DNA of 64,000 nucleotides from Bacteroidales bacterium (lineage in GTDB: Bacteria; Bacteroidota; Bacteroidia; Bacteroidales; P3): assembly GCA_016292015.1 (NCBI GenBank), contig JAEEZY010000027.1:124001-188000 (forward strand), given 5' to 3'. The notes below the pieces were generated by a model, which was not told where the DNA came from, ran no database searches, and worked only from the letters and a program-made list of their open reading frames with translations. The translations under genes were made by a program, and so were the position numbers. Position 1 is the stretch's first letter. Every line of letters begins with the position of its first letter. Below are positions 42,019 through 50,444 of the stretch, piece by piece.

Positions 42019-43725
42019 TTAATCATCCATGCGCTTCGTGCCGGCTATGGCTTCGGACACATTGATGACGTAGTCGGCTAGTTTCTCGTAAAGGGCGTAG
42101 AGGCCGCTGTATGCATTGCCGATGGAGTAGTCGTAGGTGCCTTGTTTGAGTGCGTTGAGGTGTTGTGCGCGTAGTTCGTCGCGGTAAACGTTTATCTCAT
42201 GTTCGGCTTCGTAGGCTGCGTCAAGGTCAACATGGTCGTAGTCGTGCAGGTTGGCGTCCATCACGTCGAGGGCCTTCTGCACCAGCTCTGTCATGTGGTC
42301 GAGGTTGGCGTTGAGTTGCTCGTCAAAGTGTACGGCATCCTCTCGCTTGTTCTTGCGGGTGATGCCAATCTGATAGACGGCGTCGCCTATCGACTCCAGA
42401 TTGTCTATGATGCGCAGCATCGAGCTTATGCGCTCCGACGAGTGCTGGCTCACGTCGCCTGAGCCGACACGTGTGAGGAACCTCGAGATTTCCATCTCCA
42501 TGCGGTCGGTGATGCCTTCGTATTTGGAGATACGTGCCAGCACGGCGTCGAACTCCTCCTCGTTCTTGGCGGTCCGCAGGCCTGGTAGGAAGGTGTACAT
42601 CCGCAGTACGCGTTTAGAGAACTCGAGTATCTCCGACTTGGCGCTCTGCAGGTTGAGCTCGGCGGTGGAGAGCAGCTTGGGTTCCAGATAGGTAAGGCGG
42701 AACTCTTCTTCGCCCTCGCCCTTCTTGTCGGGTACCATAAGGGTTACGAGTTTTACGATTTGAGGTATGAAGAAGGCGAGGACGACTGTGGTGACGACGT
42801 TGAAGAGTGTGTGGAACACCGTGATGGCCAGCGGCAGCAGCGGTATGTTTGGCAGCAGCGAGTCAAGCTGGCGTGATATGAACATCACGGCGTTACAGAT
42901 GGGGTAGAAGGGGATGATGAATAGCAGGGCGCCTGCTACGTTGAACACCAGGTGCGCTCGTGCAGTCCGCTTTCCGGTGGTGCCAGTAGTCATTGCCACC
43001 ACCTGTGCCGTGAGCGTGGTGCCGAGGTTCTGTCCGATGACCAGTGCAATCGACGTTGGAAAGTTTATCCACCCTTGGCTGGCCATAAGCAGTATCACCG
43101 CCGTCATTGCCGACGAAGTCTGCAATATAATACACAGTATCGCACCCACCACGATGAACAGAAGTATCGACCAATAGCCCCAGTGTCCCCACGAGGCAAT
43201 CTTTTCGGCCACGCCCTCGTCAAGCGGCGGCACCGAGTCTCCCATCAGTCCCAATCCAAGAATCAGCAACGCAAGGCCTATGATGGTCTGGCCGAGATAT
43301 TGCATCTTGTTCTTCTTGCTGAAGATGAAGAAAAGGCTTATGGCGGCGATAATCATGGGCATCAGCGGCACTTTGTCTTCGCCACCTCCGCCTCCGAGGC
43401 CGAAGATGGTGATAATCCACGCTGTGACGGTGGTGCCGATGTTGGCTCCCATCACCACAGCTATGGCTCCCGAAAGGGTCAGGAGTCCTGCTCCGGCGAA
43501 TCCGACGGTCATGACGGTTGTGGCAGTGGAGGACTGGATGATGGCCGTAACGCCTGTGCCGGCGAGGATACCGCTGATAGGCTTGCCGGTTATCTTTGTG
43601 AGTATGTGGCGCAGTTTTGAACCGGCAAATTTCTGTAGTCCCTCACTCATCAGCTTCATGGCAAAGAGAAAGATGGTGAGCGCGCCGGCAAGTTTCAGGA
43701 GAGTAATTGCAATGTCTCCAAACAT
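42019..43725 (-). CDS. Na/Pi cotransporter family protein with PhoU-like C-terminus
   Basis: A 568-residue inner-membrane protein. The N-terminal part (1-320) holds two inverted Na_Pi_cotrans repeats, with the paired motifs IIQSSTATTVM and ILQTSSAMTAV. The C-terminal part (about 370-568) is a PhoU-like helical bundle. It is likely a sodium-driven phosphate carrier; substrate is inferred from family. It probably shares a transcript with the FISUMP-like gene. Confidence 0.9.
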   Translation of the reverse strand: MFGDIAITLLKLAGALTIFLFAMKLMSEGLQKFAGSKLRHILTKITGKPISGILAGTGVTAIIQSSTATTVMTVGFAGAGLLTLSGAIAVVMGANIGTTVTAWIITIFGLGGGGGEDKVPLMPMIIAAISLFFIFSKKNKMQYLGQTIIGLALLILGLGLMGDSVPPLDEGVAEKIASWGHWGYWSILLFIVVGAILCIILQTSSAMTAVILLMASQGWINFPTSIALVIGQNLGTTLTAQVVAMTTGTTGKRTARAHLVFNVAGALLFIIPFYPICNAVMFISRQLDSLLPNIPLLPLAITVFHTLFNVVTTVVLAFFIPQIVKLVTLMVPDKKGEGEEEFRLTYLEPKLLSTAELNLQSAKSEILEFSKRVLRMYTFLPGLRTAKNEEEFDAVLARISKYEGITDRMEMEISRFLTRVGSGDVSQHSSERISSMLRIIDNLESIGDAVYQIGITRKNKREDAVHFDEQLNANLDHMTELVQKALDVMDANLHDYDHVDLDAAYEAEHEINVYRDELRAQHLNALKQGTYDYSIGNAYSGLYALYEKLADYVINVSEAIAGTKRMDD

Positions 43726-43780
43726 AAATGGTTGTTATTTAGTATTATGTAAAGATATGTTGAATATCTGTTGGGCATTG

Positions 43781-43788
43781 CAAATGTA
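43781..43788 (-). promoter_or_regulatory. Promoter of the Na/Pi transporter gene
   Basis: TACATTTG on the minus strand, about 56 nt before the ATG at 43725. Confidence 0.5.
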
Positions 43789-43843
43789 ATGTAAAATGTT
43801 GATTTGATTAAAAAAGATTTAAGAACTTATCAACCAAATAACA

Positions 43844-43872
43844 AAGGGTGGCCGACGACGTCGGCCACCCTT
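43844..43872 (-). terminator. Terminator of the S46 peptidase gene
   Basis: A 13-bp stem AAGGGTGGCCGAC with its complement around GAC. On the minus strand it is followed by TTTGTTATTT. Confidence 0.75.
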
Positions 43873-43895
43873 CAATTCGTCACTCGCTCTATCGC

Positions 43896-46067
43896 TTATT
43901 TCACGATGTCTATCTCGTCTATCAGGTTCTTGGCGCCGGCGTATTTGTCGATGACCCAGAGCATGTAGCGAGAGTCGAGGCAGATGCAGCGCTGGAGGTT
44001 CTCTTCGAAGTCTATGTCGCCGCTCATAGCCTCGCTATTGCCGTCGAAGGCAAGTCCGATGAGGTTGCCGTGGGCGTCGATGACGGGCGAGCCCGAGTTG
44101 CCACCGGTGATATCGTTGGTAGTGAGGAAGCAGGTGGGCAGCTGGTTCTTGCCGTTGGCATACTGGCCGAAGTCCTGCGCATAGTAGAGCTCTTTCAGTC
44201 GGGCCGGCACTTCGAATTCACCACCCTTGGGGCCTTCTTTCTGTATCACGCCGTCAAGGGTCGTGTAGTGGCTGTAGGTTACTGCGTCCTTGGGGCTGTA
44301 GGCCTTCACGTTGCCGTAGGTGAATCGTATCGTTGAGTTGGCATCGGGGCAAAGCAGCTTCTTGCCGTTGTTTATCTGCAGCAGGCCATCGACAAAGTCG
44401 CGCGTGCCGCGAGTCAAGCCTTCCGCCGACTCTTTCGGTATCTGGGCGTATATCTCACGGTATCTCGAGTAAGTCTCCATAGCTGCTACGAAGATGGGGT
44501 CTTTGTCCAAAGCCTTGCGGCTCGGCTTGTCAAGGAATTTGTTGAAGGCTTCCTGGTTGGCGAAGATGCTCTTCTTGAAAAGCTCTTCGGTATATTTTCC
44601 GAAATCGCCTTTGTATTTTTTGTCGGCCTGCTTGATGAAGCTGGGGCAGTAGCGCTGCTCCATGTTGGTGTACACGTATTTTGTCATGGCGGCGAATACC
44701 TTCATCTCGGTCACCTGGTTGTAGTCCTTGTAGAACTCGGCGGCTGCCTGGCGCACCTGGTTCAGAGCCTCGTCGCGCTGGTAGCGGTCTTCCATGTCGA
44801 GTATCTGCTGAAGTCCGTAGCCGGTTTCGACAGCCTCCCAAAGAATTTCAGGGCCGCTGAGCAACCCCTCTTCGAGGTACATCATGGCGGCTCTGTAGGG
44901 ACGGCGGTCCTTGTAGCCGTCGCTGATCAGCTGCAATGCCTGCTGGTACTTGGGCAGTTGCCCCTGTGCCCATTTCGAGTACTCCTGTTCGGTCTGACGT
45001 TTCACCTTCATGGTGTTCAGCTGCTTCAATGCTTTGTTCTGCTCGTTGCTGTATTTCCAGTAGTTCGAGCATGAGGCGTATTTCGAGGCATACTGTATGC
45101 GAGTTTTTTGGCTGGCTGCCATTTCCTCGCGCAGAATGTTGATTTTCACCGTGCGGATTTCATAGCGCAGCTTGTTGGTTACGTCCATAGTCTCTTCCAG
45201 GCCGTAGGAGGTAAGGAAGCGGTTGGTGGTGCCGGGAAATCCCATAACCATGGCATAGTCGCCTTCGCTGAGATCTCTGATGCTCACGGGCAGGTGGTGC
45301 TTCGGCTTCAGGGGCACGTTGTTCTTGCTGTAGGGGGCAGGGGTGCCGTCGGGGGCTGTATAGATGCGGAACAGCGAGAAGTCGCAGGTGTGACGCGGCC
45401 ATGACCAGTTGTCGGTGTCGCCGCCGAACTTGCCCATCGACGAGGGGGGAGCTCCAACCAGGCGCACATCTTTGTAAATCTTGTGGACGAACAGGAAATA
45501 CTGGTTGCCGTTGAACATGGCTTTCACCGTAGCCTCACAGCCGGGGTTTTCGCCCTTCGCTTTCTCGGCAAGTTCTTTCGAGAGTCGTGCCACCGTCTTG
45601 GCGCGGTCTCCTTCGCTCATGTCGTCTGACAATGCGGTGAGGATGCTGTTGGTCACATCTTCCATGCGCACAAGAATCGAGGCGGTCAGCCCTGGGTTGG
45701 GCAGCTCCTCTTCTTTCGTGTAGGCCCAGAAGCCGTCGCGCAGATAGTCGTGCTGCACGGTCGAGTGTTCCTGCAGCTTGCCATACCCGCAGTGGTGGTT
45801 GGTCGAAATCAGTCCCTGGTCGGAGATGATTTCTCCTGTGCAGAAGTGCCAGAAGGGGCTACCGTCGTTGCCGAGACCCACGATGGCGTCTTTCAGGCAA
45901 CTCTTGTTGACGCTGTACACATCTTCGGGTGAGAGTTTGAAACCGGCTTTCTGCATGTCGGCATAGCTCTTTCCGACAAGCGAGAGCAGCCACATGCCTT
46001 CGTCGGCATACATTTTAGGCATTGCGCATACCAACGCCAATAGTGCTGTAATTACAAGTTTTTTCAT
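43896..46067 (-). CDS. S46-family dipeptidyl-peptidase (DPP7/DPP11)
   Basis: A 723-residue periplasmic serine exopeptidase that removes dipeptides from oligopeptides, central to asaccharolytic Bacteroidota. A signal peptide ends near residue 21. The His block is STNHHCGYG (91-92) and the nucleophile is Ser658 in GGNSGSP. Eighteen residues later is a glycine (Gly676, in LAFDGN). In P. gingivalis this position is Gly673 in DPP7 and Arg673 in the Asp/Glu-specific DPP11, so a DPP7-like hydrophobic P1 preference is inferred. The gene follows an ABC exporter, 51 bp apart, and is the end of a long minus-strand run. Confidence 0.93.
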   Translation of the reverse strand: MKKLVITALLALVCAMPKMYADEGMWLLSLVGKSYADMQKAGFKLSPEDVYSVNKSCLKDAIVGLGNDGSPFWHFCTGEIISDQGLISTNHHCGYGKLQEHSTVQHDYLRDGFWAYTKEEELPNPGLTASILVRMEDVTNSILTALSDDMSEGDRAKTVARLSKELAEKAKGENPGCEATVKAMFNGNQYFLFVHKIYKDVRLVGAPPSSMGKFGGDTDNWSWPRHTCDFSLFRIYTAPDGTPAPYSKNNVPLKPKHHLPVSIRDLSEGDYAMVMGFPGTTNRFLTSYGLEETMDVTNKLRYEIRTVKINILREEMAASQKTRIQYASKYASCSNYWKYSNEQNKALKQLNTMKVKRQTEQEYSKWAQGQLPKYQQALQLISDGYKDRRPYRAAMMYLEEGLLSGPEILWEAVETGYGLQQILDMEDRYQRDEALNQVRQAAAEFYKDYNQVTEMKVFAAMTKYVYTNMEQRYCPSFIKQADKKYKGDFGKYTEELFKKSIFANQEAFNKFLDKPSRKALDKDPIFVAAMETYSRYREIYAQIPKESAEGLTRGTRDFVDGLLQINNGKKLLCPDANSTIRFTYGNVKAYSPKDAVTYSHYTTLDGVIQKEGPKGGEFEVPARLKELYYAQDFGQYANGKNQLPTCFLTTNDITGGNSGSPVIDAHGNLIGLAFDGNSEAMSGDIDFEENLQRCICLDSRYMLWVIDKYAGAKNLIDEIDIVK

Positions 46068-46118
46068 AGGTGTTGTTATTTTTAGTTTTTCCTTTTTTGT
46101 TATATGGATTTGTCATTG

Positions 46119-47450
46119 TCACGATTTCTTACCAAACCACGAGAAGATGTCTTTATATGTTATCTTCTTCCCGTATAGGAGTATGCCTCGCTTGTATATC
46201 CGTCCAGCCACCCATGTGTTGAGCGGAACGAACAACAGGAGGATTCCTACAGACACCGCTGCCTCCCAGATGGGGACACCAAACGGTATCCTTATCATCA
46301 TAGCCACAGGCGAGGTGAACGGTATCACCGAAAGCCAGGTGGCGAGCGACCCAGACGGCTCGTTGATTATCGCCGGCATCATTATCATCACCAACATCAG
46401 AGGTATCGTTATCGGCAGCGAGAACTGCTGTGCGTTCGTATCTACATCCACCAACGCTCCAACTCCGGCAAAGAGGGTTGCATAGAAGAAATATCCAAGC
46501 ACGAAGTAGATCAGGAACATCGTGATGATCAAGGGAAAGTCAATGGCAGTAAGACCCTGCACCAATTCGGTCACCACCGGAGCGTCATTCAACGCCTGCA
46601 TCTGCTCTACCGCATCGGTACCTTTGGTCGCCACCTCGGTCATATTCTGTCTTGCCTTGGCTGCCTCGAAGAGTTCGGGATTGGTCGCTTGAATACCCAC
46701 AAAACCTACCATCGAGAGCATTATCCACATGGTAAACTGGGTCAATCCCACAAATCCGATGCCTATCACCTTGCCCATCATAAGCTGGAAGGGTTTGACG
46801 CTCGACACTATCACCTCCACTATGCGCGATGTCTTCTCTTCCGACACTCCGCTCATTACCTGCGATCCGAAAGTCAGTACCACCATGAATATAACCAAAC
46901 CCAATACAAGACCTATGACCGACTTCACTTCGGTGAAAGCCTCTTTGCCTGTCTCCATGTCTTTGGTGTGGAGTTTTATCCGTGTGGCGTTCACTTGGTC
47001 GAACTCCTCCTGCGTGATGCCGTGCACGTCCTGCAGTATGATGGTGCGGATATGGCTTTGCAACTGTTCCGACACATCGCTCTGCAAGCTGGCCGAGGGC
47101 GACGAACCCTGATAGTAGAGGAAGGCGTCACCCGGGATGGTGGTCTCCCTCGCCGGGATATACAGCACCGCCGACACCGAGTCCTCCTCGGTCATACGCC
47201 GCTGCGCATAGTCGAGACTGCCGGCATACTGATAGACTATCTCTTTCGACGATTTGAAAGCTCCGTCGAAAAGCTTTGTGTCGTCAACCACAAGAACTGT
47301 GGTCTTCTCTTGTGGACGCACCGCAAGGTATATCGGGATGGCATACAGTCCGGCAAACAGCAGCGGAACTACTATGGTGAGTATCCAGAACGATTTTTTC
47401 TTGACTCGCGAGAGGTATTCGCGACTTATGATTAAGAGTATTTTCTTCAT
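46119..47450 (-). CDS. ABC-2 type transporter permease (NatB-like)
   Basis: 443 residues: a first helix at about 20-42, a large extracytoplasmic domain (about 45-175) and five further helices in the C-terminal half, as in NatB/YhaP sodium-export permeases. PLLVMIMMPAIINEPSGSLATWLSVIPFTSPVAMMIRIPFG is split over the last helices. ATG 47450 comes one base after the TGA of the ATPase gene, so the two are translationally coupled. Substrate unknown. Confidence 0.88.
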   Translation of the reverse strand: MKKILLIISREYLSRVKKKSFWILTIVVPLLFAGLYAIPIYLAVRPQEKTTVLVVDDTKLFDGAFKSSKEIVYQYAGSLDYAQRRMTEEDSVSAVLYIPARETTIPGDAFLYYQGSSPSASLQSDVSEQLQSHIRTIILQDVHGITQEEFDQVNATRIKLHTKDMETGKEAFTEVKSVIGLVLGLVIFMVVLTFGSQVMSGVSEEKTSRIVEVIVSSVKPFQLMMGKVIGIGFVGLTQFTMWIMLSMVGFVGIQATNPELFEAAKARQNMTEVATKGTDAVEQMQALNDAPVVTELVQGLTAIDFPLIITMFLIYFVLGYFFYATLFAGVGALVDVDTNAQQFSLPITIPLMLVMIMMPAIINEPSGSLATWLSVIPFTSPVAMMIRIPFGVPIWEAAVSVGILLLFVPLNTWVAGRIYKRGILLYGKKITYKDIFSWFGKKS

Positions 47451-47451
47451 A

Positions 47452-48357
<906 letters not shown>

Positions 48358-48363
48358 CTCGCC

Positions 48364-48825
48364 TTATTTCACCAAGTTCTGTAAATCCTCTTCCGTTGCG
48401 TTGTTCATTAGCTTGCCCTCTTTCCATATCGCCTTCGGGTAGGCAGTCTTCAGGTCTTCAACGGCCTTGTCTATCGAGCTGCCGCCCGAGGTCGCGAACG
48501 GGATTATTGTCTTGCCGCTATGGTCGAACGACTCCATGAAGGTGTTGATGATTCTCGGGCAGGTGTACCACCATATCGGGAACCCAACGCAGATTACGTC
48601 ATAGTCTTCCGGATTCAACTCTCCTTTTACTATTGCTGGACGTGAACTCTTGTCGGTCATCTCCAGCGTCGAGCGCGAAGTCTTGTCTCTCCAGTCAAGG
48701 TCGGCTTCCGTGTAGCGTTCAGCTGGCACAATCTCCATTATATCGGCATCTATGGCTTTGGCCAACCTCTCTGCCACCTTTTTGGTTACCCCCGATGCCG
48801 AAAAATAAGTTACTAATGTTTTCAT
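48364..48825 (-). CDS. Flavodoxin, 3' part of a split lipoprotein-flavodoxin locus
   Basis: From ATG 48825 it encodes 153 residues of a flavodoxin: FMN phosphate loop TYFSASGVTKKVAE (6-19), VGFPIWWYTCPRIINTFME, and PFATSGGSS. The frame stays open upstream of the ATG (ENNDNQTKE) up to a run of nine T (48853-48861). It would join the lipoprotein signal of the frame at 48839-48934 if the run were one base shorter. The present form would be cytoplasmic. An internal start at 48825 remains possible as a natural one. Flavodoxins carry electrons at low potential. Confidence 0.85.
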   Translation of the reverse strand: MKTLVTYFSASGVTKKVAERLAKAIDADIMEIVPAERYTEADLDWRDKTSRSTLEMTDKSSRPAIVKGELNPEDYDVICVGFPIWWYTCPRIINTFMESFDHSGKTIIPFATSGGSSIDKAVEDLKTAYPKAIWKEGKLMNNATEEDLQNLVK

Positions 48826-48838
48826 CTCTTTTGTTTGA

Positions 48839-48934
48839 TTATCGTTGTTTTCTTTTTTTTTGTGACTTTTGTGAGCAGGCGCTGAGGGTGAGCAGAGTCG
48901 CTACCGTCAATAAAAACAGTCGTTTCATCCCCAT
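48839..48934 (-). CDS. Lipoprotein signal ORF, 31 aa, 5' part of the split flavodoxin
   Basis: The frame encodes a basic start, a hydrophobic core (LFLLTVATLLTL) and the lipobox LSAC (Cys20), then SQKSQKK and a stop shortly after the A9 run of the coding strand. It starts 6 nt after the stop of the T9SS gene upstream. Removal of one A would fuse it in frame to the flavodoxin, giving a protein of about 188 residues like envelope flavodoxin lipoproteins of other Bacteroidota. As it stands it is a truncated lipopeptide. Confidence 0.6.
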   Translation of the reverse strand: MGMKRLFLLTVATLLTLSACSQKSQKKRKQR

Positions 48935-48940
48935 TGTTTG

Positions 48941-49657
48941 TTATTTCACCATTATTTTTTTCATTTCGCTGCGGCTATTGCCTTTGCGTAAGCCGTACAG
49001 ATATACTCCCTTGTGCAGGTTCTCCACGTTCAGGTTCAGTGTCCCGTTACCAGAGACCGTCTGCTGCATAACTTCGCGTCCCATAACATCGGTAAGTACG
49101 AACTGCGCAGAGCCTTCCACGGCATAGTCAATGGTTACGTTCGACACAGCGGGGTTCGGGTAGGCGTTCATTACCTGTGCAACGTTGATCGCCTCTATGC
49201 CGGCATTGGGGTTGTATGTCAGTACGAAGTTTACGGTCAGGTCGTCTTCGTGGGTTCCATCGTTGTACAGCTTGAACACAAAGTTTTCGCTAGTGCCAAT
49301 TGCCGTGTTTTCCGGAATACCGATGTGTATTTCGATAAGTTTGCTTTCGCCTGCTGCCACAGAGACGGCTATTGATCTGACGTTTTGTGCGCATACGTCA
49401 CCACACATCTGAGACACGACAAAGGTGTTTGTCGAAGCTCCTTCCATCTTGGCAGTCCACGAGCAGGTTTTATTGCTTGTGTTGTTCAGCATCAACTGTA
49501 TATCGATATCTCCCAAAGCCATATTCCCCGATGTTGTGCTGTTCACAGTGATGGTTGAACCTTCTGCTACAGGAGCATTGTTGTACGTCAGGTTGAACTG
49601 TGCGTTGGCGATCATGGCCAGTGTCACTAAACTTACAATTGATAACATTTTTTTCAT
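48941..49657 (-). CDS. Small T9SS-sorted protein, 238 aa
   Basis: A signal peptide ends at ANAQ (about residue 19). One beta-sandwich domain (20-150) has two CxxxC-like cysteines (MCGDVC) and GESKLIEIHIGIPENTAIG, and a type A sorting domain (YPNPAVSNVT to SEMKKIMVK) follows. It follows sirtuin by 30 bp and precedes the split lipoprotein-flavodoxin by 6 bp. Likely a surface or secreted single-domain adhesin-like protein. Ligand unknown. Confidence 0.82.
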   Translation of the reverse strand: MKKMLSIVSLVTLAMIANAQFNLTYNNAPVAEGSTITVNSTTSGNMALGDIDIQLMLNNTSNKTCSWTAKMEGASTNTFVVSQMCGDVCAQNVRSIAVSVAAGESKLIEIHIGIPENTAIGTSENFVFKLYNDGTHEDDLTVNFVLTYNPNAGIEAINVAQVMNAYPNPAVSNVTIDYAVEGSAQFVLTDVMGREVMQQTVSGNGTLNLNVENLHKGVYLYGLRKGNSRSEMKKIMVK

Positions 49658-49687
49658 GATGACTATTTTTTGAAGTTTATAATTCTA

Positions 49688-50374
49688 TTATTTTCCCATT
49701 TGTAGCAGCTCGTCCACCACCTTCTTCACTCCGGTTCCAGCCTTCTCTTGCACTATGTTGATGGCTCTGCTGATTGGTACCGCTTTGGGATCGACAAGCC
49801 AGCAGGGCGATGTGCGGGGCACATAGTGTATCAGCCCGGCAGCGGGATAGACGTTCATCGAAGTGCCTATGACAACAAAATAGTCTGCATCTTCGCACAT
49901 CTTTGCTGCGGGTTCAATGTTCGGCACTGCCTCGCCAAACCACACGATATGCGGTCTCAGCTGTGCACCGTCTGGGGCCTTGTCGCCCAAATGTATCTCC
50001 TTGTCGCCGATCTCCACTATCAGGTTATCGTCCCTGTCGCTCCTGGCTTTGGTTAACTCTCCATGCAGGTGCAACACATGGCTCGACCCCGCCTGCTCGT
50101 GTAGGTTGTCTATATTCTGCGTGATAATCTGCACGTCGTATTTCTCTTCGAGCCTCACCAACTGACGGTGTCCCTCGTTGGGCTTGGCTTTGAACACCTC
50201 GCGACGGCGGGCATTGTAGAAATCCAACACCAGCTTTGGGTTGCGCAGGTAGGCGTCGTACGTGGCCACATCCTCCACCCTGTATTCCTCCCATAGCCCG
50301 TCGCTGTCCCTGAATGTCTTTATGCCACTCTCCGCACTAATCCCCGCCCCAGTCAATATAACTACTTTCTTCAT
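49688..50374 (-). CDS. cobB: Sir2-type NAD-dependent protein deacylase
   Basis: A 228-residue sirtuin. NAD loop TGAGISAESGI (8-18), QNID (86-89) and catalytic His104 (HLHGE) are present. Tyr53 and Arg56 in YNAR form the YxxR pair of class III sirtuins (SIRT5-like), which prefer succinyl- or malonyl-lysine. The four zinc cysteines are absent: the segment after HGE has no cysteine at all. That is an odd but apparently intact form, with a DRDDNLIVEIGDKEIHL loop in their place. Cytoplasmic. Confidence 0.92.
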   Translation of the reverse strand: MKKVVILTGAGISAESGIKTFRDSDGLWEEYRVEDVATYDAYLRNPKLVLDFYNARRREVFKAKPNEGHRQLVRLEEKYDVQIITQNIDNLHEQAGSSHVLHLHGELTKARSDRDDNLIVEIGDKEIHLGDKAPDGAQLRPHIVWFGEAVPNIEPAAKMCEDADYFVVIGTSMNVYPAAGLIHYVPRTSPCWLVDPKAVPISRAINIVQEKAGTGVKKVVDELLQMGK

Positions 50375-50393
50375 ATCCGTAAAAATTTCTACC

Positions 50394-50444
50394 CACTAAA
50401 AACTTACAGCTTAAAACTTAAAACTTGAAACTCAAAACTAAAAA
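50394..50444. repeat. Heptad intergenic repeat, copy F
   Basis: About seven heptads (ACTAAAA, ACTTAAA, ACTTGAA, ACTCAAA) on the plus strand fill the gap between the sirtuin start and the stop of the OmpA-family gene. Confidence 0.7.
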
